Assembly (NCBI GenBank): GCA_040758155.1
Contig: JBFLWB010000008.1
Location: forward strand, 1-57,019
Reading direction: 5' to 3'
From: Thermodesulfobacteriota bacterium
GTDB taxonomy: Bacteria; Desulfobacterota; Deferrimicrobia; Deferrimicrobiales; Deferrimicrobiaceae
Length of the DNA: 57,019 nucleotides
Positions 34,228-42,620 of this stretch are shown here, one piece after another. Both the position numbers and the translations under genes were made by a program. The notes beneath the pieces were generated by a model that was not told where the DNA came from, did no database searches, and saw nothing but the letters and a program-made list of their open reading frames with translations. Position 1 is the first letter of the stretch, and each line of letters opens with the position of its first letter.

Positions 34228-35613
34228 ATGGATAACGGGGAGGCGCCGATGGTTTCGCACTGGATGAACTGGGGGATCCTCGCGGCCTTCGGGATCGCCA
34301 TGTACGCGATATCGCCGCGGGCCGCGGGCAAGGACCCTGCGGAGCAGTTCTTCGGAGGAAAGGACGCCGCCGGGCGGGAGGCCAGCGGCTTTTTCCTCAC
34401 TTCGAGCGTCCTCATCTCCTGGATCTTCGCGAAGTCCGTCCAGAACGCCGCGGACCTCGGGCAGAATTTCGGTCTGCCGGGCGGCACGGCGTACGCCGCC
34501 TACTGGCTCTCCTTCTTCGTCGCCGGGGCGGTGCTGTACCGCCTCCGGAAAGCGGGATTCCGCAGCATCCACCATTACCTGGGGGACCGGTACGGCACGG
34601 GCGCCATCTGGCTTTTCTCCCTGATCCTGCTGTTCCGACTCTGGAACGAGATCTGGAGCAACAACATCGTCATGGCGCAGTATTTCGGGCCGAGGGAGAG
34701 CGCGGCGTACTACGTCGCCTCCTGGTCCATTACCGCCTTGGTTCTCGCGTACGTGATGAAGGGGGGGCTGCGCAGCAGCATCGTGACGGACACCGTGCAG
34801 ATGCTGATGGCCGCGGTCATCCTGTTCCTCATCCTGGCCTACATTTTCCCGAGCGGGAAGCCGCGGGAGATGGTCCTCAGCGGGACATGGACGCTTGCCG
34901 GCGGGGTGGATCTGATCCTCGTCGCGCTGCTCCAGATCTTTTCGTATCCGTTCCACGATCCGGTGATGACCGACCGGGCCTTCATCACCGAGCCCCGGAA
35001 AATGCTCCGATCGTTCGCGACGGCGGGGGTGCTCGGCGTGCTGTTCATCCTTCTGTTCAGTTTCGTGGGGATCTACAACCGGGTCGAGGGGATCGGAGGG
35101 AACTCCACCTTCGACACGGCGTCGGCCTTCGGCCTTCCGCTCCTTTTCCTCATGAACCTGATGATGCTGACCAGCGGCTGCTCCACGATCGACTCCACCT
35201 TCACCTCCATCGGAAAGCTGATCTCGTTCGAGGTGCTGCCGGGATGGAAGGTGGACAAGGTCGTCCTCGCGAGGGGCTCGATGGTCGTCCTGGGGCTCTT
35301 CGGAAACCTGATGCTCTACGCGAAGCCCGCCATCCTGTCGGCCACCACCGTGAGCGGCACGATGGTCATAGGCCTGACCCCCGTGTTCCTGCTGTCCGGG
35401 TGGCGCAGGGCCGGGGCGTTCTCCTACCATGCGAGCGTCCTCCTGGGGCTGCTCTTCGGCCTGGGCCTCAGCCTGAAATGGTTCGACGGGAGCATCGGGA
35501 GCGGGAAGTACGGTAACCTGTTGTGGGTGAACCTCCTCGGGATCTCCCTCTGTTTCGCCGTGTACCTGCTGGGGGCGTGGCTCCAACCGGCTCCGGTCAA
35601 GGAGGAGGGATGA
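34228..35613 (+). CDS. sodium:solute symporter family protein
   Basis: 461 residues with about 12 membrane segments and the SSS-family layout: ASGFFLTSSVLISWIFAKS near residue 55, FRSIHHYLGDRYG near 115 and a Ser/Thr-rich SGCSTIDSTFTSIGKLIS sodium-site helix near 310. The substrate cannot be told. It starts an operon whose next two genes, a radical SAM enzyme and a metallophosphoesterase-like protein, follow with a four-base overlap and a three-base gap. Confidence 0.88.
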   Translation: MDNGEAPMVSHWMNWGILAAFGIAMYAISPRAAGKDPAEQFFGGKDAAGREASGFFLTSSVLISWIFAKSVQNAADLGQNFGLPGGTAYAAYWLSFFVAGAVLYRLRKAGFRSIHHYLGDRYGTGAIWLFSLILLFRLWNEIWSNNIVMAQYFGPRESAAYYVASWSITALVLAYVMKGGLRSSIVTDTVQMLMAAVILFLILAYIFPSGKPREMVLSGTWTLAGGVDLILVALLQIFSYPFHDPVMTDRAFITEPRKMLRSFATAGVLGVLFILLFSFVGIYNRVEGIGGNSTFDTASAFGLPLLFLMNLMMLTSGCSTIDSTFTSIGKLISFEVLPGWKVDKVVLARGSMVVLGLFGNLMLYAKPAILSATTVSGTMVIGLTPVFLLSGWRRAGAFSYHASVLLGLLFGLGLSLKWFDGSIGSGKYGNLLWVNLLGISLCFAVYLLGAWLQPAPVKEEG

Positions 35614-36491
35614 CCGTTCCGAACTGCCCGTTTCTGTCGCTCGACTCCCTCTGGATCCAGGTGGCCGGGTCCTCCTGCAATCTCCGGTGCGTCCACTGCT
35701 TCAACGAGTCCGGCCCGGGGAACCGGGAGATGCCGCCGCTCTCGCGCGAGGACGTGCGGACCCTCCTCGACGCGGCGGAAGCGTCGGGTGTGAGGGACGT
35801 GGTCTTCACGGGGGGGGAGCCGTTCCTCCTCCCGGACATGGCGGAAATCGCCGGCGACGCGCTGAAAAGGTTCCCGGCGACGATCCTGACCAACGGGACG
35901 CTGCTGACCGGACAGGTCGTGGAGCGGCTCTCCGCCGTCGCCCGGGACTCGCTCTACTCGCTCGAGATCCGGGTTTCGCTGGATGCGCCCTCGGAGGAAG
36001 CGAACGACCGGATCCGGGGGAAGGGCAGCTTCGAGCGGGCGCTGTCCGGGGTCGCGCGCCTGGAGGAAGCGGGTTTCCTCCCCATCGTTACCGCGGCGTG
36101 GGGCGAGGAGGGGAGCGCGCCGGAGGCGCTGGAGGCGTTCGACCGCCTGCTGCGTTCGAGGGGATTCCGGAAGCCCCGGGTGAAGTTTCTACCCGTTTTC
36201 CGCACCGGGCGGGAGAGGGAGCGGTCCGGCGGGTACGGGGAGGAGGAACGCGCCGCCGCGGAGATGCTGGATCTCCTGGGCCCGGAGCGGCTCCTGTGCT
36301 CCACGGCGAGGATTGCCACGTCCCGGGGGATCTGGGCCTGCCCGATCCTCGTGAACGAGCCGGACGCGCGCATGGGAGACGATCTCGCGGCTTCCTGCCG
36401 GCCCTTCCCCCTCGCCTACGGCGCCTGCTCCACCTGCATTCGGCACGGCGCCGTGTGCGCGAACGCCGCGACGGCGGCCAGGGAGGGGTAG
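35610..36491 (+). CDS. radical SAM protein with C-terminal Cys-rich region
   Basis: 293 residues from ATG 35610, which overlaps the symporter stop by four bases (ribosome site GGAGGAGG). The 4Fe-4S motif CNLRCVHC (CX3CX2C) is near residue 23 and the SAM-binding GGEP is near residue 68. The C-terminal part has further cysteines (LCSTARIATSRGIWACPIL, then ACSTCIRHGAVCANA) resembling a SPASM/twitch auxiliary cluster. This suggests peptide or small-molecule modification. No precursor peptide gene is obvious in the operon. Confidence 0.87.
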   Translation: MTVPNCPFLSLDSLWIQVAGSSCNLRCVHCFNESGPGNREMPPLSREDVRTLLDAAEASGVRDVVFTGGEPFLLPDMAEIAGDALKRFPATILTNGTLLTGQVVERLSAVARDSLYSLEIRVSLDAPSEEANDRIRGKGSFERALSGVARLEEAGFLPIVTAAWGEEGSAPEALEAFDRLLRSRGFRKPRVKFLPVFRTGRERERSGGYGEEERAAAEMLDLLGPERLLCSTARIATSRGIWACPILVNEPDARMGDDLAASCRPFPLAYGACSTCIRHGAVCANAATAAREG

Positions 36492-36494
36492 CCG

Positions 36495-37295
36495 ATGGCC
36501 GAATGCGAAGTTTCCGGGCGCGTGGCGCTTTTCGGGGGGGTCTACAACAACCACCTTGCCCTGGCCGCCATCCTGGACGACGCGCCGTCCCGCGCCGGCG
36601 GGATCTTTTGCCTCGGCGACGTAGGCGCCTTCGGTCCCCATCCCGACCTTTCCGTCGGGATCCTGAGGGAGGCCGGCATCCCGATCGTCCAGGGGAACTA
36701 CGACCGATCCGTGGGCTTGCGCCGGGGGGACTGCGCGTGCGGCTACACCGATCCGCGGGACAACCGGTACGCGGCCCTGTCCTACGCCTACACGTTCCGG
36801 AACACGTCGGACCGGAACAAGGATTACCTGGCGTCGCTTCCGGAAACGATCCGCCTCCGCGGTCCCAGGGGAGAGCGGATCCTCCTGTGCCACGGTTCAC
36901 CGCGGCGGCAGAACGAGTTTTTGTGGGAGTCGCTGTCCCCCGATCCGTTTCTTGCCCGGCTGCTCGACGAGGCGGGGTGCGACGTCCTCGCCGTGACGCA
37001 CACGGGCATCCCCTGGAAGCGCCGCCTGCCCGGCGGCCGGCTGGTGGTCAACGTGGGGGCGATCGGGCGCCCCGCGAACGACGGCAACACCCACGTCTGG
37101 TACGCCGTGCTGGACCTGTCGGCCGGGGAGCCCGATGCGAGCTTCATCCCCTTGTCGTACGACCACGGACGCCTCGCGGCCGAGATGCGGGCGGAGCGGA
37201 TCGTCGAGCCGTTCGTGGAAACGGTGGAGACGGGTTGGTGGACGACCTGCCTGGAGATCCTTCCCTCGCGGGAGCGCTTCCGCGGGAGATACTAA
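36495..37295 (+). CDS. calcineurin-like metallophosphoesterase with degenerate metal motifs
   Basis: 266 residues. The fold is recognisable from CLGDVGAFGPHP (motif II), GNYDRSV (motif III) and LLCHGSPR (motif IV). Motif I, normally DxHGN, is here GGVYNNH, so both metal ligands are lost. Motif V, normally GHTH, is VTHTGIPW, with only one His in place. It may have lost catalysis or use a different metal arrangement. Cytoplasmic. It follows the radical SAM gene by three bases. Confidence 0.8.
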   Translation: MAECEVSGRVALFGGVYNNHLALAAILDDAPSRAGGIFCLGDVGAFGPHPDLSVGILREAGIPIVQGNYDRSVGLRRGDCACGYTDPRDNRYAALSYAYTFRNTSDRNKDYLASLPETIRLRGPRGERILLCHGSPRRQNEFLWESLSPDPFLARLLDEAGCDVLAVTHTGIPWKRRLPGGRLVVNVGAIGRPANDGNTHVWYAVLDLSAGEPDASFIPLSYDHGRLAAEMRAERIVEPFVETVETGWWTTCLEILPSRERFRGRY

Positions 37296-37498
37296 CTCGC
37301 TTTCCTTTCCGCCGGGCGGAAATCCGTTGCCCTGCCTGCCAGGATGCAGTGGCCCTCACGCTTCTTGTCCGCTCCGACGCCGTCCCAGGACCACGCGCTG
37401 CACTCTTCGGGGCAGCAGGGTCCCGGCAGGTTTCCGTTGGGGTGCAAAAGGAAGAGAAGGCAGACGTCCCCGTGTGCTTCCTTCGCAGATCTCGACAT
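37292..37498 (-). CDS. small cysteine-rich protein
   Basis: 68 residues from ATG 37498, with GGAGGG and GTGGAG upstream. It has the dense cluster GPCCPEECSAWSWDG and two more cysteines (VCLLFLL; GHCILAG). It looks like a small metal-binding protein, but I do not know a family. The frame remains open far upstream as the shadow of LhgO, so the start is judged by the ribosome site and by where protein-like sequence begins. Its stop overlaps the convergent phosphoesterase gene by four bases. Confidence 0.5.
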   Translation of the reverse strand: MSRSAKEAHGDVCLLFLLHPNGNLPGPCCPEECSAWSWDGVGADKKREGHCILAGRATDFRPAERKAS

Positions 37499-37656
37499 TT
37501 CTCCACCCTCCATTCCCGGGTCGGGATCCGGCCCCCGGGAGTACCGCGGGCTCGAAAGGGATAAATGTACGGAATCCGTTCTGCCGTGTGTGATGCCTTG
37601 CGGGGGAGTTTCGATTCCGGGCGATTTCTTGCCGGCAAGTAATAGTTGGTATCGAT

Positions 37657-38853
37657 TCAAAGCTGCTTCAGGGCCAGCTCCGCGACGGTTTTTCCGATGG
37701 CGAGGGAGCCGGTGGCCGCCGGGCTGGGGGCGTTGAGCACGTGGACCTGCCCGGGAAGCTCCCGGATGTGGAAGTCGTCCAGCAGCCCGCCGTCCCTGCC
37801 GCACGCCTGCGCCCGGACACCCGCCCCGCCGGCCGCCAGGTCGGCGACGCGGATCTCGGGGATCAGCTTCTGCAGCGCTTCGGTGAATTTCGATTTGCTG
37901 AAGGAGCGGACCATCTCTCCCAGGCCGGTCCGCCAGTATTTCCCGGCCACGATGAGGAATCCTTTCCACGTCAGCGTCTCTACGAGCTCGGGGATGCTGA
38001 TCTGCCACTTCCCGTATCCTTCCCTCCGGCAGGCGAGCACCGCGTTCGGCCCGGCCTCGATCCCCCCGTCGATGCGTCGCGTGAAATGCACCCCGAGGAA
38101 CGGGAAGTTCGGGTCCGGGACGGGATAGATCAGGTTCCGGACCAGGAAACGCCGTTCCGTTTTCAGGGAGTAGTATTCGCCCCGGAACGGGACGATCCGC
38201 ATGTCCAGGTCGGGGACGGTGTGGGCCGCGACCTTGTCGCAGTAGAGGCCGGCGCAGTTCACGATCGCCGAGGCCTCGAACGTCTCGCCGCCCGCCTCGA
38301 CGCGCACGAAGGGTCGGCCTCCCTTCACTCCGGTCACTTTCGTGTTCAGCCGGACTTCGCCGCCGAGCGCGGCGAACGCCTCGGCGTATTTCTCCGCCAC
38401 CGCCTTGAAGTCGACGATCCCCGTCTGGGGGACGAGGATCCCCCTGATCCCGGCGGCATGCGGCTCGATGGCCCGGATCTCGCCGGGGCCGAGGTACCGC
38501 AGCCCTTCGAGGCCGTTCCCGATCCCTCTCCGGTAGATATTGTCGAGCGCCTGGAGCTCGGACTCCGAGGTGGCCACGATGATCTTCCCGCAGAGCTCGA
38601 ACGGGATCCCGCGCTCCCGGCAGAAATCGAGGAGCATGCGGTATCCCTCCCGGCAGGTCCGGGCCTTGAGGCTTCCGGGCTTGTAGTAGATTCCGCTGTG
38701 GATGACGCCGCTGTTGTTTCCCGTCTGGTGGGCGGCGACGCGCCCCTCCTTCTCCACGACCAGCACCCGCAGTCCGGGACGCATCTTTTTCAATTGCAGG
38801 GCCGTGGCGAGCCCGACGATTCCCGCCCCGACGACGACGATGTCCGTTTTCAT
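37657..38853 (-). CDS. lhgO: L-2-hydroxyglutarate oxidase
   Basis: 398 residues. A DAO-type flavoprotein: FAD-binding VVVGAGIVGLATALQL at residues 6-21 and the family segment HQTGNNSGVIHSGIYY at about 42-57 carrying the His ligand region, with the C-terminal GIRAQ-like portion (GAGVRAQACGRDGG) near residue 345. It oxidises L-2-hydroxyglutarate to 2-oxoglutarate with electrons passed to the quinone pool or oxygen. It is last in the TRAP-TAXI operon and its ATG overlaps the DUF1850 stop by four bases. Confidence 0.93.
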   Translation of the reverse strand: MKTDIVVVGAGIVGLATALQLKKMRPGLRVLVVEKEGRVAAHQTGNNSGVIHSGIYYKPGSLKARTCREGYRMLLDFCRERGIPFELCGKIIVATSESELQALDNIYRRGIGNGLEGLRYLGPGEIRAIEPHAAGIRGILVPQTGIVDFKAVAEKYAEAFAALGGEVRLNTKVTGVKGGRPFVRVEAGGETFEASAIVNCAGLYCDKVAAHTVPDLDMRIVPFRGEYYSLKTERRFLVRNLIYPVPDPNFPFLGVHFTRRIDGGIEAGPNAVLACRREGYGKWQISIPELVETLTWKGFLIVAGKYWRTGLGEMVRSFSKSKFTEALQKLIPEIRVADLAAGGAGVRAQACGRDGGLLDDFHIRELPGQVHVLNAPSPAATGSLAIGKTVAELALKQL

Positions 38854-39365
38854 CCGTCCCGTCCGATCCGATTCCGGAGGATTTCAAAAAGGGCGGGGCG
38901 GGTCGCCGTGAGGACCACCTGCCCTCCGAATCCCGCCTCCCGCTTCAATTCGACGATCCGGTCCCGCACCTGCAGCTTCGGATCGCCGACCTCCCCGATG
39001 CGGTAAACGATCCGGATGAACGGCCGGGAGAGCCCCTGCGCGTCGAACGGCCCGCCGGTGTGGTAAAGGTCGTCGACGTCCCGGGGGGAGACGCGCGGCG
39101 GCGGGGAGCCGTCCGGTCGGGCGAAGGTGACCCGGTCCTGCACCAGGACGCCGCTTTCCCCGTGGAAGCCCTCCGTGACCTTGAGCCCGAATTGGGAATT
39201 GCGCCAGGAGAGAGTCACCCGCTCCCCGTCCGCGATGACGGAGGAGAGGAGGGGCCGGTCGTCGGCCCCTCCCGTCAGTTCGATCCGCGTGTAGCCCGCC
39301 GGCGCGATCCCGAGGAGCAGCCCGAAGGCGAGGAGGAACGCGCCGATCGCCGCGAGGACCTTCAA
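38850..39365 (-). CDS. DUF1850 protein, TRAP-TAXI partner
   Basis: 171 residues from a TTG at 39365, the only sensible start between the receptor stop and the membrane segment. Residues about 2-20 form an N-terminal hydrophobic anchor. The remaining beta-rich part has the DUF1850 features (SWRNSQFGLKVTEGF near residue 52 and DDLYHTGGPFDAQGLSRPF near 100). It is probably periplasmic, anchored in the inner membrane. DUF1850 genes are usual neighbours of TAXI-type TRAP systems; their job is unknown. Confidence 0.82.
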   Translation of the reverse strand: MKVLAAIGAFLLAFGLLLGIAPAGYTRIELTGGADDRPLLSSVIADGERVTLSWRNSQFGLKVTEGFHGESGVLVQDRVTFARPDGSPPPRVSPRDVDDLYHTGGPFDAQGLSRPFIRIVYRIGEVGDPKLQVRDRIVELKREAGFGGQVVLTATRPALFEILRNRIGRDG

Positions 39366-39370
39366 CGGCC

Positions 39371-40363
39371 CTACTTCAGCACGCCTTTCTCCACGAAGAA
39401 TTTCCGCGCCCCCGGGTGGAGGTACTTGATCGCGTCCGGGGTCACCTGCCCGACGGCCTTCTGCGGCGTGAGGGCGTTGGCCCCCTTCCACACCGCCGCC
39501 AGCTCCGCCTTGTTGTCGAAGATCGCCTTCAGGATCTGGTAGACCTTGTCCTCCGGGAAGGTGTCCATCGCCTGGAGGACGGCCGTGATGGCGATCGCAT
39601 CGATGTCCTGGTCCACGCCGTTGTAGCTTCCCTTCTGGAAGACGGTCTTGTGGAACACGCCCGGGTTCGCCTTGAAGATCTTCTCCGCGGTCTCGCCGCC
39701 GATGGGCAGCAGGATCATCTTCGAGCCGGGGGTGTTGGCCATGTCGATGATGGAGGCGGTCGGGACGGCGCCGCTCCAGAAGAAGGCGTCGATCTTGCCG
39801 TCCTTCAGCGCCGCGACGGACTCGCCGGCCCCGAGCTTCTCCTTCTTGAAGTCCTTGTTCCAGTCGATGCCGAGCGCCTTGAGGACGTAGTCGGCCTGCT
39901 CCTCCGTCCCGCTGTTCGGGGCGCCGACGGAGACGCGCTTGCCCTTGAGCTGCAGGACGTTCGTGATCCCCGTCCCTTCCTTCGTCACGATGTGCAGCGG
40001 CTGCTCGTAGAAGCCCATCACCAGCCGGATGTTCTGCTTCTTCGGGATCCCGGGGACCTTGCCGTCGTTCGACCAGACGACGTGATAGTCGTAGGCGAAC
40101 GCCATCCCCGCCTTCCCGGCGCCCAGCAGCTTCATGTTGTCGATCGCGGCCGTCGTCGCCTCGGAAGTCGCCTCGGTGTCGGGGACGTACTTCCCGACGA
40201 TGCCGCCGATGGCGCCGCCCAGCGGATACCAGACGCCGCCGGTGCCGCCGGTGACGATGCTGAAGGAGAGCTTGGCTGCGGCGTTCGCGTCCGCCGCGAT
40301 CCAGGTCGACGCGGCGAGGAACAGCACGGCAAGGACGATCGATTTGGCCCCTCTCGTTTTCAC
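39371..40363 (-). CDS. TRAP transporter receptor, TAXI family
   Basis: 330 residues with a signal peptide (about 1-28, ending ADANAA). The mature protein has the TAXI hallmarks: FSIVTGGTGGVWYPLGGAIG right after the signal and VGAPNSGTEEQADYVLKALG near residue 150. It captures an acidic substrate in the periplasm and delivers it to the adjacent fused permease. Known ligands of the family include glutamate and 2-oxoglutarate-like acids; the downstream LhgO makes a dicarboxylate plausible here. Confidence 0.93.
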   Translation of the reverse strand: MKTRGAKSIVLAVLFLAASTWIAADANAAAKLSFSIVTGGTGGVWYPLGGAIGGIVGKYVPDTEATSEATTAAIDNMKLLGAGKAGMAFAYDYHVVWSNDGKVPGIPKKQNIRLVMGFYEQPLHIVTKEGTGITNVLQLKGKRVSVGAPNSGTEEQADYVLKALGIDWNKDFKKEKLGAGESVAALKDGKIDAFFWSGAVPTASIIDMANTPGSKMILLPIGGETAEKIFKANPGVFHKTVFQKGSYNGVDQDIDAIAITAVLQAMDTFPEDKVYQILKAIFDNKAELAAVWKGANALTPQKAVGQVTPDAIKYLHPGARKFFVEKGVLK

Positions 40364-40387
40364 GGCATGCCTCCTTGAAGGATGAAG

Positions 40388-42316
40388 TTATTTTCCCCCG
40401 GCCTTCGGCCGGAGGTTGTTCGCCAGCACCAGCCCGCCCGCGGCCAGCGGCGCCAGCCCCGCGACGGACCAGCCGATCGGGAAGACCACCATGGCCAAAG
40501 CCATGAGGAACAGCAGCGCGCGCTCCGGCATGGAGATCGCCCGATGCAGGTACCCGATGATCCCAAGCGAGACGAACAGCAGGGAAACGACGGAGGTCGT
40601 AAGCGCCAGGAGGAAATCGGGCCAGTTCCCGTGCGTGATCAGGAGACTGTGGCCGACCGTGCTCGTCGAGAAGTAGAACGGCACCAGGAAGGCGGGCAGG
40701 GAATATTTCCAGGCCTGCATCATCGCGCCGAACGGATTTCCGCCGGTGACCGCCGCGGCCGCGCTGGGGGAGAGGCCGACCGGCGGGGACACCTCGGACA
40801 GGACGGCGAAGTAGAAGACGAGCAGGTGCGCCACGTGCTCCGGCACCCCGATCTTGACCAGCGCAGGCGCGACCATGACCACCGTCATGATGTAAGTAGC
40901 CGTGATGGGCAGGCTCAGCCCGATGACCATGGAGGCCAGAAGCGACAGCAGCAGGGCGGCCAGCAGGGAGCCGCCGCTCACGGACATGATGATGGAGGAG
41001 ATCTTGAGCCCGAGGCCGGTCAGGGTGAAGGTCCCGACGATCAGCCCCGCCGCCGCCAGGAGCACCGCGACCGGGAGCATGTTCTTCGCTCCCTCGACCA
41101 TCGCGACGGCGATCTTCCGGGGCGTCAGCCATTCGTCCCGGTTCCTGCTCAGGAAGCTGGTGGCGATCGTCGCGGCGATGGCGCCCAGCGCCGCGTACTC
41201 GGGCGACTTGTTCCATAGGACGAGGAGCGCCACCAGCACGGCGATCGACACCAGGTGGTACCCCTTGGAGCGCAACACCGCCAGTACCTTCACCGCTCCG
41301 GCCTCGGGCGGCTCGAAACGGTGCTTGCGCGCCTCCAGTTCCACGATGAACAGCGTTCCGGCGTAGTAGAGGACCGTCGGAACGGTCACCATGACGACCA
41401 CGTCCCAGAAGGCGACGCCCAGGAACTGCATGATGAGGAATGCGGCGGCGCCCATCAGCGGCGGGGAAAGGACCGCGCCGATCCCTCCGGTGGCGATCAG
41501 TCCCGCGGCCATGTTGGGCGAATATCCCGCCTTCTGAAGGATCGGCCACATGATCGGAGTGACGGACATGGTGGTCGCCACCCCGCTTCCCTGGGGGCCG
41601 CCCAGCAGCGCCGAGGTGATCACGGCCCCCCGCCCGGCGCTCGACGATTTCCTCCCCATCGTCGCGAGCGAGAGGTCCAGCCAGAAGTTGCCGGCCCCGG
41701 CCACGTCCATGAAGGTGCCGTAGACGACGAACAGCATCACGAAGGAGGCGCTGACCGAAAGCGGCACGCCGAAAATCCCTTCCAGCGTCATGTACATGTG
41801 GCCGACGATCCGGTCCGGATCGTATCCCTTGTGGGAAATCATGTCCGGGAAGTATTTCCCGAAGTAGATGTAGGCCAGGAATCCCGCCACGATCAGGGTG
41901 AAGGTGGTGCCGACGATGCGGCGGGAGATCTCCAGCAGCAGGACGATGGCCGCGATGCCGAAGAGGAGGTCCGCCGGCTCCGGCAGGGTGGAGCGGCGGA
42001 TGAACGAATCCATGTCGATGAGGGCGTAGCCGATGGAAGCCACGCCCAGGAGGGCCAGGAGCAGGTCCGGCCAGAAGGTCCAGCGGCCGGCGTTCGGACG
42101 GGCCGGGTAGACGAGGAAGGCGAGGCCGAAGATGAAGGACATGTGGACCATGCGGAAAAGATAGGTTTCCACGGGCACGATCGCGCCGTATAGGGACCAG
42201 CCGACGAAGGCCGTGAAGAGTGCGCCGACCGCGATGGCGGACTTTCCCTGGAATTCCCGCAACGTTTTCTCCGGTTTCGAGCTTGGGGACGGATACCGTT
42301 CCGGACAGCAGGACAC
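40388..42316 (-). CDS. TRAP transporter fused small/large permease
   Basis: 642 residues from GTG 42316. An alternative TTG at 42262 has GGAG six bases upstream and may be the true start (624 residues). It fuses the 4-TM DctQ-like part (about 25-190) to the 12-TM DctM-like part (about 190-640), as usual with TAXI receptors. Conserved stretches include GGPQGSGVATTMSVTPIMWP and GGIGAVLSPPLMGAAAFLI. Sodium-driven uptake at the inner membrane. First gene of the operon with the receptor, DUF1850 and LhgO genes. Confidence 0.92.
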   Translation of the reverse strand: MSCCPERYPSPSSKPEKTLREFQGKSAIAVGALFTAFVGWSLYGAIVPVETYLFRMVHMSFIFGLAFLVYPARPNAGRWTFWPDLLLALLGVASIGYALIDMDSFIRRSTLPEPADLLFGIAAIVLLLEISRRIVGTTFTLIVAGFLAYIYFGKYFPDMISHKGYDPDRIVGHMYMTLEGIFGVPLSVSASFVMLFVVYGTFMDVAGAGNFWLDLSLATMGRKSSSAGRGAVITSALLGGPQGSGVATTMSVTPIMWPILQKAGYSPNMAAGLIATGGIGAVLSPPLMGAAAFLIMQFLGVAFWDVVVMVTVPTVLYYAGTLFIVELEARKHRFEPPEAGAVKVLAVLRSKGYHLVSIAVLVALLVLWNKSPEYAALGAIAATIATSFLSRNRDEWLTPRKIAVAMVEGAKNMLPVAVLLAAAGLIVGTFTLTGLGLKISSIIMSVSGGSLLAALLLSLLASMVIGLSLPITATYIMTVVMVAPALVKIGVPEHVAHLLVFYFAVLSEVSPPVGLSPSAAAAVTGGNPFGAMMQAWKYSLPAFLVPFYFSTSTVGHSLLITHGNWPDFLLALTTSVVSLLFVSLGIIGYLHRAISMPERALLFLMALAMVVFPIGWSVAGLAPLAAGGLVLANNLRPKAGGK

Positions 42317-42620
42317 TATCTAAACAAACCGCGGGGCGGGATGCAATCCGAAAACCGGTGTTCCGGTCCGTTCGATCCGTTGCGGACCGGTGGATCGCAC
42401 GCCCCTTTCGCCTGCGCACCATGTACGGCGCGGGCGCCGGGCCCCGATGCCGGGGCCACGTATCGAAGAGGAAAAACGATAGTTATCAGAGATATGCGTT
42501 ATTGTAAAACGATGGTTGAAAATTTCCATAATAATCCTTGACGAACGACACCCCGGAAGGGATGATCTACGGCTTACGCAATTTCGGATCTTTCACTTAG
42601 ACCGGAGGGATCGCCTCGAT
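42317..42620. other. divergent intergenic region between TRAP operon and pyruvate kinase
   Basis: 304 bases without a gene. It contains an inverted repeat CCGGTCCG/CGGACCGG (42363-42390) and a perfect hairpin GGCCCCG-ATGC-CGGGGCC (42440-42457), both nearer to the TRAP side. An AT-rich stretch (42478-42536) follows, and then a candidate pyruvate kinase promoter. No riboswitch class was recognised. Confidence 0.5.
42538..42566 (+). promoter_or_regulatory. candidate pyruvate kinase promoter
   Basis: TTGACG and GATGAT are 17 bases apart, with AT-rich upstream sequence that could act as an UP element. It leaves a leader of about 48 bases. Confidence 0.45.

Noticed and set aside
38850-42422. Long minus-strand frame of 1190 codons
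   Set aside because: It joins shadow sequence of the TRAP permease and receptor to the real DUF1850 gene; only 38850-39365 is kept.
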